64,000 bases of DNA from Bradyrhizobium sp. RD5-C2 (GTDB lineage Bacteria; Pseudomonadota; Alphaproteobacteria; Rhizobiales; Xanthobacteraceae): positions 1 to 64,000 of the forward strand of contig NZ_BOVL01000006.1 of assembly GCF_019972155.1 (NCBI RefSeq), in the 5' to 3' direction. Numbering within the stretch: position 1 is the first letter of the stretch; the number at the start of each line of letters is the position of its first letter. Positions 26,544-39,409 of the stretch are shown here, in pieces. Under the pieces are notes generated by a model, which was given only the letters and a program-made list of their open reading frames with translations, made no database searches and was not told where the DNA came from. A program made the position numbers and the translations under genes.

Positions 26544-27124
26544 GCCCCACCGCCGCATCCTCGCAGCCGGCGATTGCGCAGGCGCCGAGAGGCATTCTCG
26601 ATCCGTCGACCGGCAAGCCGGTCGGCGCCAATGATCCGTTTTTCCTCGAGGTCAATCACGAGCTGTCCGACAAGGGCTTCTTCGTCGCCGCGGCCGATGA
26701 CCTGATCACCTGGGCGCGTACCGGCTCGCTGATGTGGATGACCTTCGGTCTCGCCTGCTGCGCGGTCGAGATGATGCAGGTCTCGATGCCGCGCTACGAC
26801 GTCGAGCGCTTCGGCTTTGCGCCGCGCGCCTCGCCGCGACAGTCCGACGTGATGATCGTCGCGGGCACCCTGACCAACAAGATGGCGCCCGCGCTGCGCA
26901 AGGTCTACGACCAGATGCCGGAGCCGCGCTACGTCATCTCGATGGGCTCCTGCGCCAACGGCGGCGGCTACTACCACTATTCCTACTCGGTGGTGCGTGG
27001 TTGCGACCGCATCGTGCCGATCGACATCTACGTGCCGGGCTGCCCGCCCACGGCGGAGGCGCTGCTCTACGGCGTGCTGCTGCTGCAGAAGAAGATCCGC
27101 CGTATCGGCACTATCGAACGCTAA
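26534..27124 (+). CDS. nuoB: NADH-quinone oxidoreductase subunit B
   Basis: A 196-residue peripheral subunit carrying cluster N2, the last iron-sulfur cluster before quinone. Cysteine ligands lie in [20 protein letters not shown] and [11 protein letters not shown]. The N-terminal 40 residues are an Ala/Pro-rich extension seen in alphaproteobacteria. The start ATG at 26534 lies inside the end of nuoA, implying translational coupling. Confidence 0.97.
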   Translation: MGLSPTAASSQPAIAQAPRGILDPSTGKPVGANDPFFLEVNHELSDKGFFVAAADDLITWARTGSLMWMTFGLACCAVEMMQVSMPRYDVERFGFAPRASPRQSDVMIVAGTLTNKMAPALRKVYDQMPEPRYVISMGSCANGGGYYHYSYSVVRGCDRIVPIDIYVPGCPPTAEALLYGVLLLQKKIRRIGTIER

Positions 27125-27134
27125 GGTTTCAGGC

Positions 27135-27752
27135 ATGGACGACGGCAAGCTCGACGCCCTTGGGCAGACGATCGTGAGCGCGCTTCCGGGCGCCGCCACG
27201 GCGCACTCGGTCGCGTTCAATCAACTCACTATCGACGTCGAGATTGGCAGAATCGTGGACGTCGTCAGTTTTCTGCGTGACGATCCGAACTGCCGCTTCG
27301 TCAACTTCACCGATGTGACCGCGGTCGACTATCCGAGCCGCGAGAAGCGTTTCGATGTCGTCTACCATTTGCTGTCGCCGACGCTGAACACGCGTATCCG
27401 GGTGCGCGGCCAGGCCGACGAGACCACGCAGGTGCCTTCGATCATCGGTGTCTTCCCCGGAGCCGACTGGTTCGAACGCGAGACCTACGATCTCTACGGC
27501 GTGATCTTCGTCGGGCATCCGGACATGCGCCGCCTGCTGACCGATTACGGTTTCGACGGCCATCCGTTGCGCAAGGATTTCCCGCTCACCGGCTTCGTCG
27601 AGGTTCGCTACGACGACCAGGAGAAGCGAGTGCTGTACGAGCCGGTCCGGCTCAACCAGGAATTCCGCAAGTTCGATTTCCTCTCGCCCTGGGAAGGCGC
27701 GGACTATCCGCTGCCCGGTGACGAGAAGGCCAAGGCGGAGCCGAAGCCATGA
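27135..27752 (+). CDS. nuoC: NADH-quinone oxidoreductase subunit C
   Basis: A 205-residue hydrophilic subunit of the connecting module. The family signature [27 protein letters not shown] with [11 protein letters not shown] is present. It is separate from NuoD, unlike the fused NuoCD of enterobacteria. It starts ten bases after nuoB and overlaps nuoD by four (ATGA). Confidence 0.97.
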   Translation: MDDGKLDALGQTIVSALPGAATAHSVAFNQLTIDVEIGRIVDVVSFLRDDPNCRFVNFTDVTAVDYPSREKRFDVVYHLLSPTLNTRIRVRGQADETTQVPSIIGVFPGADWFERETYDLYGVIFVGHPDMRRLLTDYGFDGHPLRKDFPLTGFVEVRYDDQEKRVLYEPVRLNQEFRKFDFLSPWEGADYPLPGDEKAKAEPKP

Positions 27753-28945
27753 ACGAGCAACCGCAAGATCTTCGTAACTTCACCATCAACTTCGGCCCGC
27801 AGCATCCGGCGGCGCACGGCGTGCTTCGTCTCGTGCTGGAGCTCGACGGCGAAGTCGTCGAGCGCGTCGATCCGCATATCGGCCTGCTTCACCGCGGCAC
27901 CGAGAAGCTGATCGAGCACAAGACCTATTTGCAGGCGATTCCGTATTTCGACCGGCTCGACTACGTCGCGCCGATGAACCAGGAGCACGCGTTCTGCCTC
28001 GCGGCGGAGAAGCTGCTCGGCATCACGGTGCCGCGTCGCGGCCAGCTCATCCGCGTGCTGTACTGCGAGATCGGCCGCATTCTTTCCCATCTGCTCAACG
28101 TCACCACGCAGGCGATGGACGTCGGCGCGCTGACCCCGCCGCTGTGGGGTTTTGAAGAGCGCGAGAAGCTGATGGTGTTCTACGAGCGCGCCTCGGGCTC
28201 GCGCATGCACGCGGCTTTCTTCCGCGTCGGCGGCGTGCACCAGGATCTGCCGCTGAAGCTGATCGACGATATCGAGGCGTGGTGCGATCCGTTCCTCAAG
28301 GTCGTCGACGACCTCGATACGCTGCTCACCGGCAACCGCATCTTCAAGCAGCGCAACGTCGATATCGGTGTGGTGCCGCTGAAGGAAGCCTGGGAGTGGG
28401 GCTTCTCCGGCGTGATGGTGCGCGGCTCGGGCGCGGCCTGGGACCTGCGCAAGTCGCAGCCGTATGAGTGCTACGCCGAGATGGATTTCGACATTCCGAT
28501 CGGCAAGAACGGTGACTGCTACGACCGCTATTTGATCCGCATGGAAGAGATGCGCCAGTCGGTGCGCATTATGAAGCAGTGCATCGAGAAGCTGAAGGCC
28601 GCGGACGGGCAGGGCCCGGTCGTGGTCGAGGACAACAAGATCGCGCCGCCGCGCCGTGGTGACATGAAGCGCTCGATGGAAGCGCTGATCCATCACTTCA
28701 AGCTCTACACCGAAGGCGTGCACGTGCCGGCCGGCGAGGTCTACGCCGCGGTCGAGGCGCCGAAGGGCGAGTTCGGCGTCTATCTCGTCGCCGACGGCAC
28801 CAACAAGCCCTACAAGTGCAAGATCCGCGCGCCGGGCTTCGCCCATCTGCAGGCGATGGATCACATCTGCAAGGGCCATCTGCTGGCCGACGTTTCCGCC
28901 ATCCTTGGCTCGCTGGACATCGTGTTTGGCGAGGTCGACCGGTGA
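27749..28945 (+). CDS. nuoD: NADH-quinone oxidoreductase subunit D
   Basis: A 398-residue 49-kDa-type subunit that forms the quinone pocket with NuoB. The [22 protein letters not shown] region contains the conserved quinone-contacting His, and the C-terminal DIVFGEVDR end is the family terminus. The overlap ATGA with nuoC implies coupled translation. Confidence 0.98.
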   Translation: MNEQPQDLRNFTINFGPQHPAAHGVLRLVLELDGEVVERVDPHIGLLHRGTEKLIEHKTYLQAIPYFDRLDYVAPMNQEHAFCLAAEKLLGITVPRRGQLIRVLYCEIGRILSHLLNVTTQAMDVGALTPPLWGFEEREKLMVFYERASGSRMHAAFFRVGGVHQDLPLKLIDDIEAWCDPFLKVVDDLDTLLTGNRIFKQRNVDIGVVPLKEAWEWGFSGVMVRGSGAAWDLRKSQPYECYAEMDFDIPIGKNGDCYDRYLIRMEEMRQSVRIMKQCIEKLKAADGQGPVVVEDNKIAPPRRGDMKRSMEALIHHFKLYTEGVHVPAGEVYAAVEAPKGEFGVYLVADGTNKPYKCKIRAPGFAHLQAMDHICKGHLLADVSAILGSLDIVFGEVDR

Positions 28946-28986
28946 TGATGTCCACATCCGCACCGTGCGCAATGAGAGTTTGATCG

Positions 28987-29598
28987 ATGTCCGTCCGCCG
29001 CCTTGCCCCGAAGGAATTGCAGCCCGCGAGCTTCACGTTCACGGACGAGAATCTTGCCTGGGCCAAGAAGCAGATCGAGAAGTATCCACCGGGCCGTCAG
29101 GCTTCGGCTGCGATCGCGATTCTGTGGCGTGTGCAGGAGCAGCATGACGGCTGGGTCTCGGAAGCGGCGATCCGCGCCGTCGCCGACCTGCTCGAGATGC
29201 CGCATATTCGCATGCTGGAGATCGCGACCTTCTACACCATGTTCCAGCTCTCGCCGGTCGGCAAGAAGGCACATGTCCAGGTCTGCGGCACCACGCCGTG
29301 CCGGCTGCGTGGCGCCGCCGACCTGATCGAGGTGTGCCAGCATCGTATCCATCACGATCCCTTCCAGTTGTCGAAGGACGGCAACTTCTCGTGGGAAGAG
29401 GTCGAGTGCTTAGGTGCCTGCGTGAACGCGCCGATGGTGCTGATCTGGAAGGACACCTATGAGGATCTGACCAAGGAAAGCTTCGGCAAGGTGCTCGACG
29501 GGTTTGCCGCCGGCAATCCGCCGAAGCCGGGCCCGCAGGTCGACCGACAGTTCTCGGCGCCCGCAGGCGGGCCGACGACGCTGAAGGAAACCACCTGA
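28987..29598 (+). CDS. nuoE: NADH-quinone oxidoreductase subunit E
   Basis: A 203-residue thioredoxin-fold subunit of the NADH module holding 2Fe-2S cluster N1a. Its four cysteines are in VCGTTPCRL and CLGACVNAP. Length is slightly above the E. coli form because of a Pro-rich C-terminal tail. Its stop shares bases with the start of the following small gene (TGATG). Confidence 0.97.
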   Translation: MSVRRLAPKELQPASFTFTDENLAWAKKQIEKYPPGRQASAAIAILWRVQEQHDGWVSEAAIRAVADLLEMPHIRMLEIATFYTMFQLSPVGKKAHVQVCGTTPCRLRGAADLIEVCQHRIHHDPFQLSKDGNFSWEEVECLGACVNAPMVLIWKDTYEDLTKESFGKVLDGFAAGNPPKPGPQVDRQFSAPAGGPTTLKETT

Positions 29599-29822
29599 TG
29601 CGAGGCTTTCAGGTGCTGGCAAACGCGCAGGAAAACAAGGCGGAGAGGGGCGCTGCGATGAAGGCCTGGCGCACGATCGCCCTGCATACCACGGTCGCAG
29701 CCGGCTTCATGTTCCTGCTGCAACGTTACGGCCTGAGCGCCACGCTGGAATCCAGCCTGTTGTGGGCCATCGTGTTCGGCGGCTGTGCCGCCGGGCTCGC
29801 TTACTCCCAAGCCAATCGGTGA
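29598..29822 (+). CDS. Small membrane protein inside the nuo operon
   Basis: A 74-residue product with two hydrophobic stretches ([16 protein letters not shown] and [17 protein letters not shown]). The ATG at 29598 overlaps the nuoE stop as TGATG. An internal ATG at 29658 has a much better GAGAGGGG site, giving a 54-residue form that is almost all membrane hairpin. No complex I subunit of this kind is standard between nuoE and nuoF. It could be an assembly helper or a lineage-specific subunit; this is inference from position. Confidence 0.65.
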   Translation: MRGFQVLANAQENKAERGAAMKAWRTIALHTTVAAGFMFLLQRYGLSATLESSLLWAIVFGGCAAGLAYSQANR

Positions 29823-29841
29823 TGTTCGGAAAGTTTTGAGC

Positions 29842-31167
<1,326 letters not shown>

Positions 31168-31176
31168 AGAAGAGAC

Positions 31177-33252
31177 ATGAGCAAGATCATCGTCGATGGC
31201 AAAGAGATCGATGTGCCGCCGGAGTACACGCTGTTGCAGGCGTGTGAGGCGGCAGGCGCCGAGATTCCGCGCTTCTGCTATCACGAGCGGCTGTCGATCG
31301 CCGGCAATTGCCGGATGTGCCTGGTCGAGGTGAAGGGCGGCCCGAAGCCGGTCGCAAGCTGCGCCTGGGCCGTGCGCGACTGCCGTCCGGGCCCGAAGGG
31401 GGAGCCGCCGGAAATCTCGACCCGTTCGCCGATGGTGAAGAAGGCGCGCGAAGGCGTGATGGAATTCCTGCTGATCAACCATCCGCTGGACTGCCCGATC
31501 TGCGACCAGGGCGGCGAGTGCGACTTGCAGGACCAGGCGATGGGTTACGGCGTCGACACCAGCCGCTTCGCCGAGAACAAGCGCGCGGTCGAGGACAAGT
31601 ATCTCGGCGCGCTGGTCAAGACCTCGATGAACCGCTGCATCCAGTGCACGCGCTGCGTCCGCTTCTCCGCCGAAGTCTGCGGCGCGCCGGAAATGGGCGC
31701 GACCGGGCGCGGCGAGGACATGGAGATCACCACCTATCTGGAGCAGGCGCTGAGCTCGGAGCTGCAGGGCAACCTCGTCGATATCTGCCCGGTCGGCGCG
31801 CTGACCTCGAAGCCGTATGCCTTCGCGGCGCGCCCCTGGGAACTCGGCAAGACGCAGTCGGTCGACGTCATGGACGGTGTCGGCTCCGCGATCCGCGTCG
31901 ACACCCGCGGCCGCGAGGTGATGCGCATCCTGCCGCGCATCAATGAGGCGGTGAACGAGGAATGGATTTCCGACAAGACCCGCCACGTCGTCGACGGCCT
32001 GCGCACGCAGCGCCTCGACCGGCCCTATGTGCGCGAGAACGGTCAGCTCAAGCCTGCGATCTGGCAGGAAGCCTTTGCTGCCATCGCCGCCAAGGCCGGC
32101 CGCATCGACGGCAAGCGGATCGGTGCGATCGCCGGCGATCTCGCCGCGGTCGATGAAATGTATGCGCTGAAGGAGCTGCTCGCGAAGTTCGGCTCGGTCA
32201 ATCTGGCAGTGCAGGGCGGCGACGCGTTCGACGCCGAGGCCGGCCGCGGCTCCTACATCTTCAACCCGACCATTGCAGGCATCGACCAGGCCGACGCGAT
32301 CCTGATCGTCGGCTCGCATCCGCGCAAGGAAGCCGCCGTGCTGAACGCGCGGATCCGCAAGCGCTGGCGCACCGGCGGGCTCAAGGTCGGCATGATCGGC
32401 GCCAAGGCCGATTTCACCTACGACCACGACTATCTCGGTGCAGGCACCGACACGCTCGCCGACCTCGTGGCCGGCAAGCACTCCTTTGCCGACGTGCTGA
32501 AGAACGCCAAGAACCCGATCATCCTGGTCGGCGCCGGTGCCTACACCAGGCATGACGGCGCGGCGGTGCTGGCGCAGGCTGCCAAGCTCGCCGTCGATGT
32601 CGGTGCGCTGAAGGACGGCTGGAACGGCTTTGCCGTGCTGCAGGACACCGCCTCGCGCGCCGGCGCGCTCGATATCGGTTTCTCGCCGGCAGGCGGTGGC
32701 CTGACCACGGCGCAGATGACGACCTTCGGCACGCTCGACGTGCTGTTCCTGCTCGGCGCCGACGAGATCAAGGCGCCGGATGGCACCTTCGTCGTTTATA
32801 TCGGCACCCATGGCGACAAGGGCGCGCACCGCGCCGACGTGATCCTGCCAGGCGCCGCCTATACCGAGAAGTCCGGCATCTTCGTCAACACCGAGGGCCG
32901 GGCGCAGATCGCCAACCGTGCCGCGTTCCCGCCGGGTGAAGCCCGCGAGGACTGGGCGATCATCCGCGCGCTGTCCGACGTGCTCGGCAAGAAGCTGCCG
33001 TTCGACTCGCTGCAGGCGCTGCGCCAGGCGATGTTCAAGACCGCTCCGCATCTGATGCGGCTCGACCAGATCGAGGCCGGCAAGGCTGATGACGTCAAGG
33101 CGCTGGCCGGTAAGGGCGGCAGCATCGACAAGGCGGCATTCAAGCCGACCATCGAGGATTTCTATCTGACCAACCCGATCGCGCGGGCCTCTGCCGTGAT
33201 GGCGGAATGCTCGCGGCTGGCGTCGGGCCGAATGCTGACGGCAGCGGAGTGA
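31177..33252 (+). CDS. nuoG: NADH-quinone oxidoreductase subunit G
   Basis: A 691-residue subunit conducting electrons from NuoF towards NuoI. The N-terminal 2Fe-2S domain has [20 protein letters not shown]. It is followed by the His-ligated 4Fe-4S motif [18 protein letters not shown] and [10 protein letters not shown]...CPVGAL, and then a molybdopterin-oxidoreductase-like but cofactor-free body. Length fits the alphaproteobacterial/mitochondrial 75-kDa type. Confidence 0.97.
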   Translation: MSKIIVDGKEIDVPPEYTLLQACEAAGAEIPRFCYHERLSIAGNCRMCLVEVKGGPKPVASCAWAVRDCRPGPKGEPPEISTRSPMVKKAREGVMEFLLINHPLDCPICDQGGECDLQDQAMGYGVDTSRFAENKRAVEDKYLGALVKTSMNRCIQCTRCVRFSAEVCGAPEMGATGRGEDMEITTYLEQALSSELQGNLVDICPVGALTSKPYAFAARPWELGKTQSVDVMDGVGSAIRVDTRGREVMRILPRINEAVNEEWISDKTRHVVDGLRTQRLDRPYVRENGQLKPAIWQEAFAAIAAKAGRIDGKRIGAIAGDLAAVDEMYALKELLAKFGSVNLAVQGGDAFDAEAGRGSYIFNPTIAGIDQADAILIVGSHPRKEAAVLNARIRKRWRTGGLKVGMIGAKADFTYDHDYLGAGTDTLADLVAGKHSFADVLKNAKNPIILVGAGAYTRHDGAAVLAQAAKLAVDVGALKDGWNGFAVLQDTASRAGALDIGFSPAGGGLTTAQMTTFGTLDVLFLLGADEIKAPDGTFVVYIGTHGDKGAHRADVILPGAAYTEKSGIFVNTEGRAQIANRAAFPPGEAREDWAIIRALSDVLGKKLPFDSLQALRQAMFKTAPHLMRLDQIEAGKADDVKALAGKGGSIDKAAFKPTIEDFYLTNPIARASAVMAECSRLASGRMLTAAE

Positions 33253-33262
33253 GCGTGACCTG

Positions 33263-34333
33263 ATGGCTGAATTCTTCGCAAGCGCGTTCTGGACCGGCTT
33301 CCTCTGGCCGCTGATCATCATGGTCGCGGAAAGCCTGTTGCTGCTCGTCGTGCTGCTGATCGCGATTGCCTACATCCTGCTCGCCGACCGCAAGATCTGG
33401 GCGGCGGTACAGATCCGCCGCGGCCCCAACGTGGTCGGCCCGTTCGGCCTGCTGCAATCCTTCGCCGACCTCCTGAAATTCGTGCTGAAGGAGCCGGTGA
33501 TTCCGTCCGGCTCCAACAAGGGCGTGTTCCTGCTGGCGCCGCTGGTCTCGTGTATCCTGGCGCTGGCCGCCTGGGCCGTGATCCCGTTCAATCTCGGCTG
33601 GGTGATCTCCGACATCAATGTCGGCATTCTCTACATCTTCGCGATCTCGTCGCTGTCGATCTACGGCGTCATCATGGCCGGCTGGTCGTCGAACTCGAAG
33701 TACCCGTTCCTGGCCGCGCTGCGCTCCGCGGCGCAGATGGTGTCCTACGAGGTCTCGATCGGTTTCGTCATCATCACCGTGCTGCTCTGCGTCGGCTCGC
33801 TGAACCTGTCGGCGGTGGTCGAGGCCCAGAATAGCCGCGGGCTCGCGCACCTGATCGGCCTGCCGCAGCTCACCATCCTGAACTGGTATGTCTGGCCGCT
33901 GTTCCCGATGTTCGTGGTGTTCTACGTCTCGGCGCTGGCGGAGACCAACCGTCCGCCGTTCGACCTGGTCGAAGCGGAATCCGAACTGGTCGCCGGCTTC
34001 ATGACCGAATACGGCTCGACGCCGTATCTCCTGTTCATGCTCGGCGAGTATGTCGCGATCACCACGATGTGCGCGCTGGCGTCGATCCTGTTCCTGGGCG
34101 GCTGGCTGCCGCCGGTCAACCTGCCGCCGTTCACCTGGATTCCGGGCATCGTCTGGTTCGCCCTCAAGGTGTTCTTCATGTTCTTCATGTTCGCGATGGC
34201 GAAGGCGATCGTGCCGCGCTACCGCTACGATCAACTAATGCGCCTCGGCTGGAAGGTGTTCCTGCCGCTGTCGCTGGCGATGGTGGTGATCGTGGCCGGT
34301 GTGCTGCAATTCGCCGGCATCGCGCCGAAGTGA
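33263..34333 (+). CDS. nuoH: NADH-quinone oxidoreductase subunit H
   Basis: A 356-residue membrane subunit with eight or nine helices at the junction between the quinone site and the proton path. The signatures [20 protein letters not shown] and [20 protein letters not shown] with its acidic funnel residues are intact. Spacing to nuoG is ten bases. Confidence 0.98.
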   Translation: MAEFFASAFWTGFLWPLIIMVAESLLLLVVLLIAIAYILLADRKIWAAVQIRRGPNVVGPFGLLQSFADLLKFVLKEPVIPSGSNKGVFLLAPLVSCILALAAWAVIPFNLGWVISDINVGILYIFAISSLSIYGVIMAGWSSNSKYPFLAALRSAAQMVSYEVSIGFVIITVLLCVGSLNLSAVVEAQNSRGLAHLIGLPQLTILNWYVWPLFPMFVVFYVSALAETNRPPFDLVEAESELVAGFMTEYGSTPYLLFMLGEYVAITTMCALASILFLGGWLPPVNLPPFTWIPGIVWFALKVFFMFFMFAMAKAIVPRYRYDQLMRLGWKVFLPLSLAMVVIVAGVLQFAGIAPK

Positions 34334-34340
34334 GGTCGTC

Positions 34341-34835
34341 ATGAGTGTCAACGTCAACGCAACAGCCCGCTCGCTTCTGCTCTCGGAATTCGTCTCGGCG
34401 TTCGTTCTCGCCATGCGCTACTTCTTCAAGCCGAAGCCGACGCTGAATTATCCCTTCGAGAAGGGGCCGATCTCGCCGCGCTTCCGCGGCGAGCACGCGC
34501 TGCGCCGCTATCCGAACGGCGAGGAGCGTTGCATCGCCTGCAAGCTGTGCGAGGCGATCTGCCCGGCGCAGGCGATCACGATCGAGGCCGGCCCGCGCCG
34601 CAACGACGGCACCCGCCGCACGGTGCGCTACGACATCGACATGGTGAAGTGCATCTATTGCGGGCTGTGCCAGGAGGCATGCCCGGTAGACGCCATCGTC
34701 GAGGGACCGAACTTCGAATTCGCGACCGAGACCCGCGAGGAACTCTACTATGACAAGGCGAAGCTGCTCGCCAATGGCGACCGCTGGGAGCGCGAGATTG
34801 CGAAGTCGATCGCGCTCGACGCGCCGTACCGGTGA
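34341..34835 (+). CDS. nuoI: NADH-quinone oxidoreductase subunit I
   Basis: A 164-residue ferredoxin-like subunit with two 4Fe-4S clusters (N6a, N6b). The motifs [12 protein letters not shown] and [12 protein letters not shown] are complete. The start is [17 protein letters not shown] at 34341; the upstream frame overlaps nuoH. Confidence 0.97.
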   Translation: MSVNVNATARSLLLSEFVSAFVLAMRYFFKPKPTLNYPFEKGPISPRFRGEHALRRYPNGEERCIACKLCEAICPAQAITIEAGPRRNDGTRRTVRYDIDMVKCIYCGLCQEACPVDAIVEGPNFEFATETREELYYDKAKLLANGDRWEREIAKSIALDAPYR

Positions 34836-34844
34836 GGTGAGGGC

Positions 34845-35483
34845 ATGATCCTTCCGGCGCTGTTCTTCTATCTGTTCGCCGCGGCCTGTGTGGCCTCGGC
34901 GGTCATGGTGATTGTCTCGCGCAATCCCGTGCACTCCGTGCTCTATCTGATCCTGGCGTTCGTCAACGCCTCGGGCCTGTTCATCCTGATGGGCGCCGAG
35001 TTCCTCGGGATGATGCTGATCGTGGTCTATGTCGGCGCCGTCGCGGTGCTGTTCCTGTTCGTGATCATGATGCTCGACGTCGACTTCGTCGAGCTGCGCG
35101 AGGGCTTCATCCAGTATCTGCCCGTCGGCATCGTGATCGGCGGCATCTTCCTGTTCGAGCTGCTGCTCGTAGTCGGCGCCTGGGTGATCAACCCGCAGGT
35201 CACCAAGACGATCACGGCGGCGATCCCGACCAATATCAGCAACACCGAGGCGCTCGGCCTCGTGCTCTATACGAAGTACATCCATTACTTCCAGCTCGCC
35301 GGCATGGTGCTGCTGGTCGCGATGATCGGCGCCATCGTGCTGACGCTGCGCCACAAGGCCAACGTCAAGCGGCAGAACATCAATGTGCAGAACGCGCGCA
35401 CGCCGGAGATGGCGATGGCGATGCGCAAGGTGGTGTCGGGGCAGGGCCTGCAGGATGCCGATGCGGCGGAGTGGGTGAAATGA
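34845..35483 (+). CDS. nuoJ: NADH-quinone oxidoreductase subunit J
   Basis: A 212-residue membrane subunit with five helices. The conserved [20 protein letters not shown] segment, which contains the pi-bulge helix involved in coupling, is present. The last four bases overlap the nuoK start (ATGA). Confidence 0.97.
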   Translation: MILPALFFYLFAAACVASAVMVIVSRNPVHSVLYLILAFVNASGLFILMGAEFLGMMLIVVYVGAVAVLFLFVIMMLDVDFVELREGFIQYLPVGIVIGGIFLFELLLVVGAWVINPQVTKTITAAIPTNISNTEALGLVLYTKYIHYFQLAGMVLLVAMIGAIVLTLRHKANVKRQNINVQNARTPEMAMAMRKVVSGQGLQDADAAEWVK

Positions 35484-35788
35484 CGATCGGGCTAGGGCAC
35501 TATCTGGCGGTCGGCGCGATCCTGTTCACGCTCGGGATCCTAGGCATCTTCCTCAACCGCAAGAACATCATCGTCATCCTGATGTCGATCGAGCTGATCC
35601 TGCTCTCGGTCAACATCAATTTGGTGGCGTTCTCGACCTTCCTCGGCGACATCGTCGGCCAGGTGTTCGCACTGCTGGTGCTGACGGTGGCGGCAGCCGA
35701 GGCCGCGATCGGCCTTGCCGTGCTGGTGGTGTATTTCCGCAACCGCGGTTCGATCGCGGTTGAAGACGTCAATCTGATGAAGGGCTAG
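35480..35788 (+). CDS. nuoK: NADH-quinone oxidoreductase subunit K
   Basis: A 102-residue three-helix subunit related to MrpC. The two membrane glutamates of the proton path are in [15 protein letters not shown] and [17 protein letters not shown]. The start at 35480 is used, three codons after the longest open frame begins. Confidence 0.97.
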   Translation: MTIGLGHYLAVGAILFTLGILGIFLNRKNIIVILMSIELILLSVNINLVAFSTFLGDIVGQVFALLVLTVAAAEAAIGLAVLVVYFRNRGSIAVEDVNLMKG

Positions 35789-35796
35789 TCCGGCAA

Positions 35797-37884
35797 ATGA
35801 TACAGGCAATCGTATTCCTGCCGCTGCTGGGCGCCATCCTCGCAGGCATCATCTCGCTGGTCGGCGCGCATGCGCGCTGCCCGAGCGGCGATACCGTCGA
35901 CCGTCACGACGACGCGCATGACGACGCCCATGCTTCTGACGCCCATGCCTCGGCGGCCCACGACGATCACGGCCATGATGACCACGGCCACGACGACCAC
36001 CACGTCGCCGAGCCGGCGGCGGCGGGCTCCCGGCTGGCCGAACTGATCACCACGGGCCTCCTGTTCGTGTCGGCGGCGCTGTCCTGGTTCACGCTGGTCG
36101 ATGTCGGCTTCATGCACCATGACGCGCGCGTCGTGCTGCTGCCCTGGATCACCTCGGGCGACCTGCAGGTGGCCTGGACGCTGCGGGTCGACACCCTGAC
36201 CGCCGTCATGCTGGTCGTGGTCAACACCGTGTCCGCGCTCGTTCACCTCTATTCCATCGGCTACATGGACGAGGATCCGAACCGGCCGCGCTTCTTCGGC
36301 TATCTCTCGCTGTTCACCTTCGCGATGCTGATGTTGGTGACCTCGGACAACCTCGTGCAGCTGTTCTTCGGCTGGGAGGGCGTCGGTCTGGCAAGCTACT
36401 TGCTGATCGGGTTCTGGTACCAGAAGCCGTCAGCCAATGCGGCGGCGATCAAGGCGTTCGTGGTCAACCGCGTCGGCGACTTCGGCTTTGCGCTCGGCAT
36501 CTTCGCGATTTTCGCGCTGGTCGGCTCGACCGACTTCGAGACCATCTTCCACGCCGCGCCCGGACTGACCGGCAAGACCATCGACTTCTTCGGCTGGCAC
36601 CCCGACGCGCTGACCTTGACCTGCCTGTTCCTGTTCATGGGCGCGATGGGCAAGTCGGCGCAGTTCCTGCTGCACACCTGGTTACCGGACGCGATGGAAG
36701 GCCCGACCCCGGTGTCGGCGCTGATCCACGCCGCGACCATGGTCACCGCCGGCGTGTTCATGGTGGCGCGGCTGTCACCGCTGTTCGAGCTGTCGCCGAC
36801 CGCGCAGGCGGTGGTGATGTTCTTCGGTGCGACCACGGCGTTCTTCGCCGCCACGATCGGCCTGGTGCAGAACGACATCAAGCGCATCGTCGCGTACTCG
36901 ACCTGTTCGCAGCTCGGCTACATGTTTGTAGCGATGGGAGCAGGGGCCTATTCGGTCGGCATGTTCCATCTGTTCACGCACGCCTTCTTCAAGGCGCTGC
37001 TGTTCTTGGGCTCCGGCTCGGTGATCTACGCGATGCACCACGAGCAGGACATCCGCAACATGGGCGGCCTGTGGCGCAAGATCCCGTACACCTTCGCGGT
37101 GATGTGTATCGGCACCCTGGCGCTGACCGGCTTCCCGCTGTTCGCCGGCTACTTCTCCAAGGACGCGATCATCGAGGCGGCCTACGCCGCACACAACCCG
37201 TTCGCGACCTACGCTTATCTGATGACGATCGTGGCCGCCGGCCTGACCTCGTTCTACTCCTGGCGCCTGATCTTCAAGACGTTCTTCGGCGAGCCGCACG
37301 ACCAGAAGCACTATGAGGCGGCGCATGAGAGCCCGGTCTGGATGCTGGTGCCGATCGGCGTGCTTGCCGCCGGCTCGATCCTGGCGGGTCTGCCGTTCAA
37401 GGAAGTGTTCGCCAGCCCGCACGGGGTCGAGGAGTTCTTCCGCGAGTCCATCAAGATGAACCCGCACATCCTCGAGGACATGGAGCATATGCCGAGCTGG
37501 CTCGCGCCACTGCCCACCGTGATGATGGCGCTCGGCCTGTTCATCTCGTACCTGTTCTACATCCGCAGGCCGTACCTGCCGGTCGAGCTCGCGAACCAGC
37601 AGCCGATGCTGTACCAGTTCCTGCTCAACAAATGGTACTTCGACGAGTTGTACGAGTGGATCTTCGTGCGCCCGGCGAAGTGGCTCGGCTATACGCTGTG
37701 GAAGAAGGGCGATGGCTTCGTCATCGACGGCTTCGGTCCGGACGGCGTCTCGGCCCGCGTGCTCGACATCACCCGCAACGTCGTGAAATTGCAGACCGGT
37801 TACCTCTATCACTACGCATTCGCGATGCTGATCGGGGCCGCCGGATTGATCACCTGGTTCATGTTCGGCTTGGGAGGCCAGTAA
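35797..37884 (+). CDS. nuoL: NADH-quinone oxidoreductase subunit L with His-rich insertion
   Basis: A 695-residue antiporter-like proton-pumping subunit. The conserved [20 protein letters not shown] and [29 protein letters not shown] motifs are intact, as is the C-terminal region with the lateral helix. Between the first two helices (about residues 24-70) lies a loop with twelve His and many Asp residues, including the repeated unit [14 protein letters not shown]. This loop is unusual for NuoL and looks able to bind divalent metals. It does not interrupt a conserved segment. Confidence 0.97.
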   Translation: MIQAIVFLPLLGAILAGIISLVGAHARCPSGDTVDRHDDAHDDAHASDAHASAAHDDHGHDDHGHDDHHVAEPAAAGSRLAELITTGLLFVSAALSWFTLVDVGFMHHDARVVLLPWITSGDLQVAWTLRVDTLTAVMLVVVNTVSALVHLYSIGYMDEDPNRPRFFGYLSLFTFAMLMLVTSDNLVQLFFGWEGVGLASYLLIGFWYQKPSANAAAIKAFVVNRVGDFGFALGIFAIFALVGSTDFETIFHAAPGLTGKTIDFFGWHPDALTLTCLFLFMGAMGKSAQFLLHTWLPDAMEGPTPVSALIHAATMVTAGVFMVARLSPLFELSPTAQAVVMFFGATTAFFAATIGLVQNDIKRIVAYSTCSQLGYMFVAMGAGAYSVGMFHLFTHAFFKALLFLGSGSVIYAMHHEQDIRNMGGLWRKIPYTFAVMCIGTLALTGFPLFAGYFSKDAIIEAAYAAHNPFATYAYLMTIVAAGLTSFYSWRLIFKTFFGEPHDQKHYEAAHESPVWMLVPIGVLAAGSILAGLPFKEVFASPHGVEEFFRESIKMNPHILEDMEHMPSWLAPLPTVMMALGLFISYLFYIRRPYLPVELANQQPMLYQFLLNKWYFDELYEWIFVRPAKWLGYTLWKKGDGFVIDGFGPDGVSARVLDITRNVVKLQTGYLYHYAFAMLIGAAGLITWFMFGLGGQ

Positions 37885-39399
37885 ATGACAACCTGGCCCA
37901 TCCTTTCCGTCACGACCTTCCTGCCGGCGGTCGGCGCGATCCTGGTCTACCTGCTGGCGCGGGGCGGCGACGAGACCGCGAGCCGCACGGCGCGCTGGAT
38001 CGCGCTGTGGACCACGCTGATCACCTTCGCTGTGTCGCTGGTCCTGGTCGCGCGTTTCGATCCCGCGCAGTCCGACTTCCAGTTCGTCGAGAAGACATCC
38101 TGGCTCGCCACCGGCATCACCTATCACATGGGTATCGACGGCATCTCGCTGCCGCTGATCATCCTGACCACCGCGATCATGCCGCTCTGCATCATCGCGA
38201 GCTGGAAGTCGGTGACGCAGCGCGTCAGCGAATACATGATGGCGTTCCTGATCCTGGAAACGCTGATGGTCGGCACCTTCTCGGCGCTCGACCTCGTGCT
38301 GTTCTATCTGTTCTTCGAGGGCGGCCTGATCCCGATGTTCCTGATCATCGGCGTCTGGGGCGGTCCGCGCCGGGTCTACGCCTCGTTCAAGTTCTTTCTC
38401 TATACGTTCCTTGGCTCGGTGCTGATGCTGCTCGCCATCATGGCGCTGTACTGGAACGCCGGCACCACCGACATCCCGACCCTGATGCACACCGCGGTGC
38501 CGCGCTCGATGCAGACCTGGGCGTGGCTGGCCTTCTTCGCCTCGTTCGCGGTGAAGATGCCGATGTGGCCGGTGCACACCTGGCTGCCTGACGCGCATGT
38601 CGAGGCGCCGACGGCGGGCTCGGTGATCCTGGCCGCGATCCTGCTGAAGATGGGCGGCTACGGCTTCCTGCGCTTCTCGCTGCCGATGTTCCCGCTGGCC
38701 TCGCACGACTTTGCGCCGTTCGTGTTCACGTTGTCGGTCATCGCTATCATCTACACCTCGCTGGTGGCGATGATGCAGGAGGATATGAAGAAGCTGATCG
38801 CGTACTCCTCGGTCGCGCATATGGGCTTCGTCACCATGGGCATCTTCGCGGTGACCACGCAGGGCGTCGCCGGCGGCATGTTCCAGATGATCTCGCACGG
38901 CATCGTCTCCGGCGCGCTGTTCCTCTGCGTCGGCATCGTCTACGACCGCATGCACACCCGCGAGATCGCGGCCTATGGCGGCCTCGTCAACCGGATGCCG
39001 CTCTATGCGATGACCTTCATGGTCTTCACCATGGCCAATGTCGGTCTGCCCGGCACGAGCGGCTTCGTCGGCGAGTTCATGACCTTGCTCGGCACCTTCA
39101 AGATCTCGCTGCCGACGGCGTTCTTCGCCACCACGGGCGTGATCCTGTCGGCCTGCTACGCGCTCTGGCTCTACCGCAAGGTGGTGTTCGGCGCGCTGGT
39201 CAAGCCGTCGCTGATGTCGATCAAGGATCTCACCTTCCGCGAATGCGTGACGCTGTTCCCGCTGATCGCGCTGACCATCCTGTTCGGCGTCTACCCGAAG
39301 CCGGTGCTCGACATGTCGGCCGCCTCGGTGCAGCAGCTCGTCAACAATTACAACACCGCCGTGACTGCCGTGAAGGCAGCCGCGCTGGTTACGCAGTAA
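37885..39399 (+). CDS. nuoM: NADH-quinone oxidoreductase subunit M
   Basis: A 504-residue antiporter-like subunit. The proton-path motifs [18 protein letters not shown] and [25 protein letters not shown] are present. The ATG directly follows the nuoL stop (TAAATG), giving zero spacing. Confidence 0.98.
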   Translation: MTTWPILSVTTFLPAVGAILVYLLARGGDETASRTARWIALWTTLITFAVSLVLVARFDPAQSDFQFVEKTSWLATGITYHMGIDGISLPLIILTTAIMPLCIIASWKSVTQRVSEYMMAFLILETLMVGTFSALDLVLFYLFFEGGLIPMFLIIGVWGGPRRVYASFKFFLYTFLGSVLMLLAIMALYWNAGTTDIPTLMHTAVPRSMQTWAWLAFFASFAVKMPMWPVHTWLPDAHVEAPTAGSVILAAILLKMGGYGFLRFSLPMFPLASHDFAPFVFTLSVIAIIYTSLVAMMQEDMKKLIAYSSVAHMGFVTMGIFAVTTQGVAGGMFQMISHGIVSGALFLCVGIVYDRMHTREIAAYGGLVNRMPLYAMTFMVFTMANVGLPGTSGFVGEFMTLLGTFKISLPTAFFATTGVILSACYALWLYRKVVFGALVKPSLMSIKDLTFRECVTLFPLIALTILFGVYPKPVLDMSAASVQQLVNNYNTAVTAVKAAALVTQ

Positions 39400-39409
39400 G
39401 GCCGCTGTC

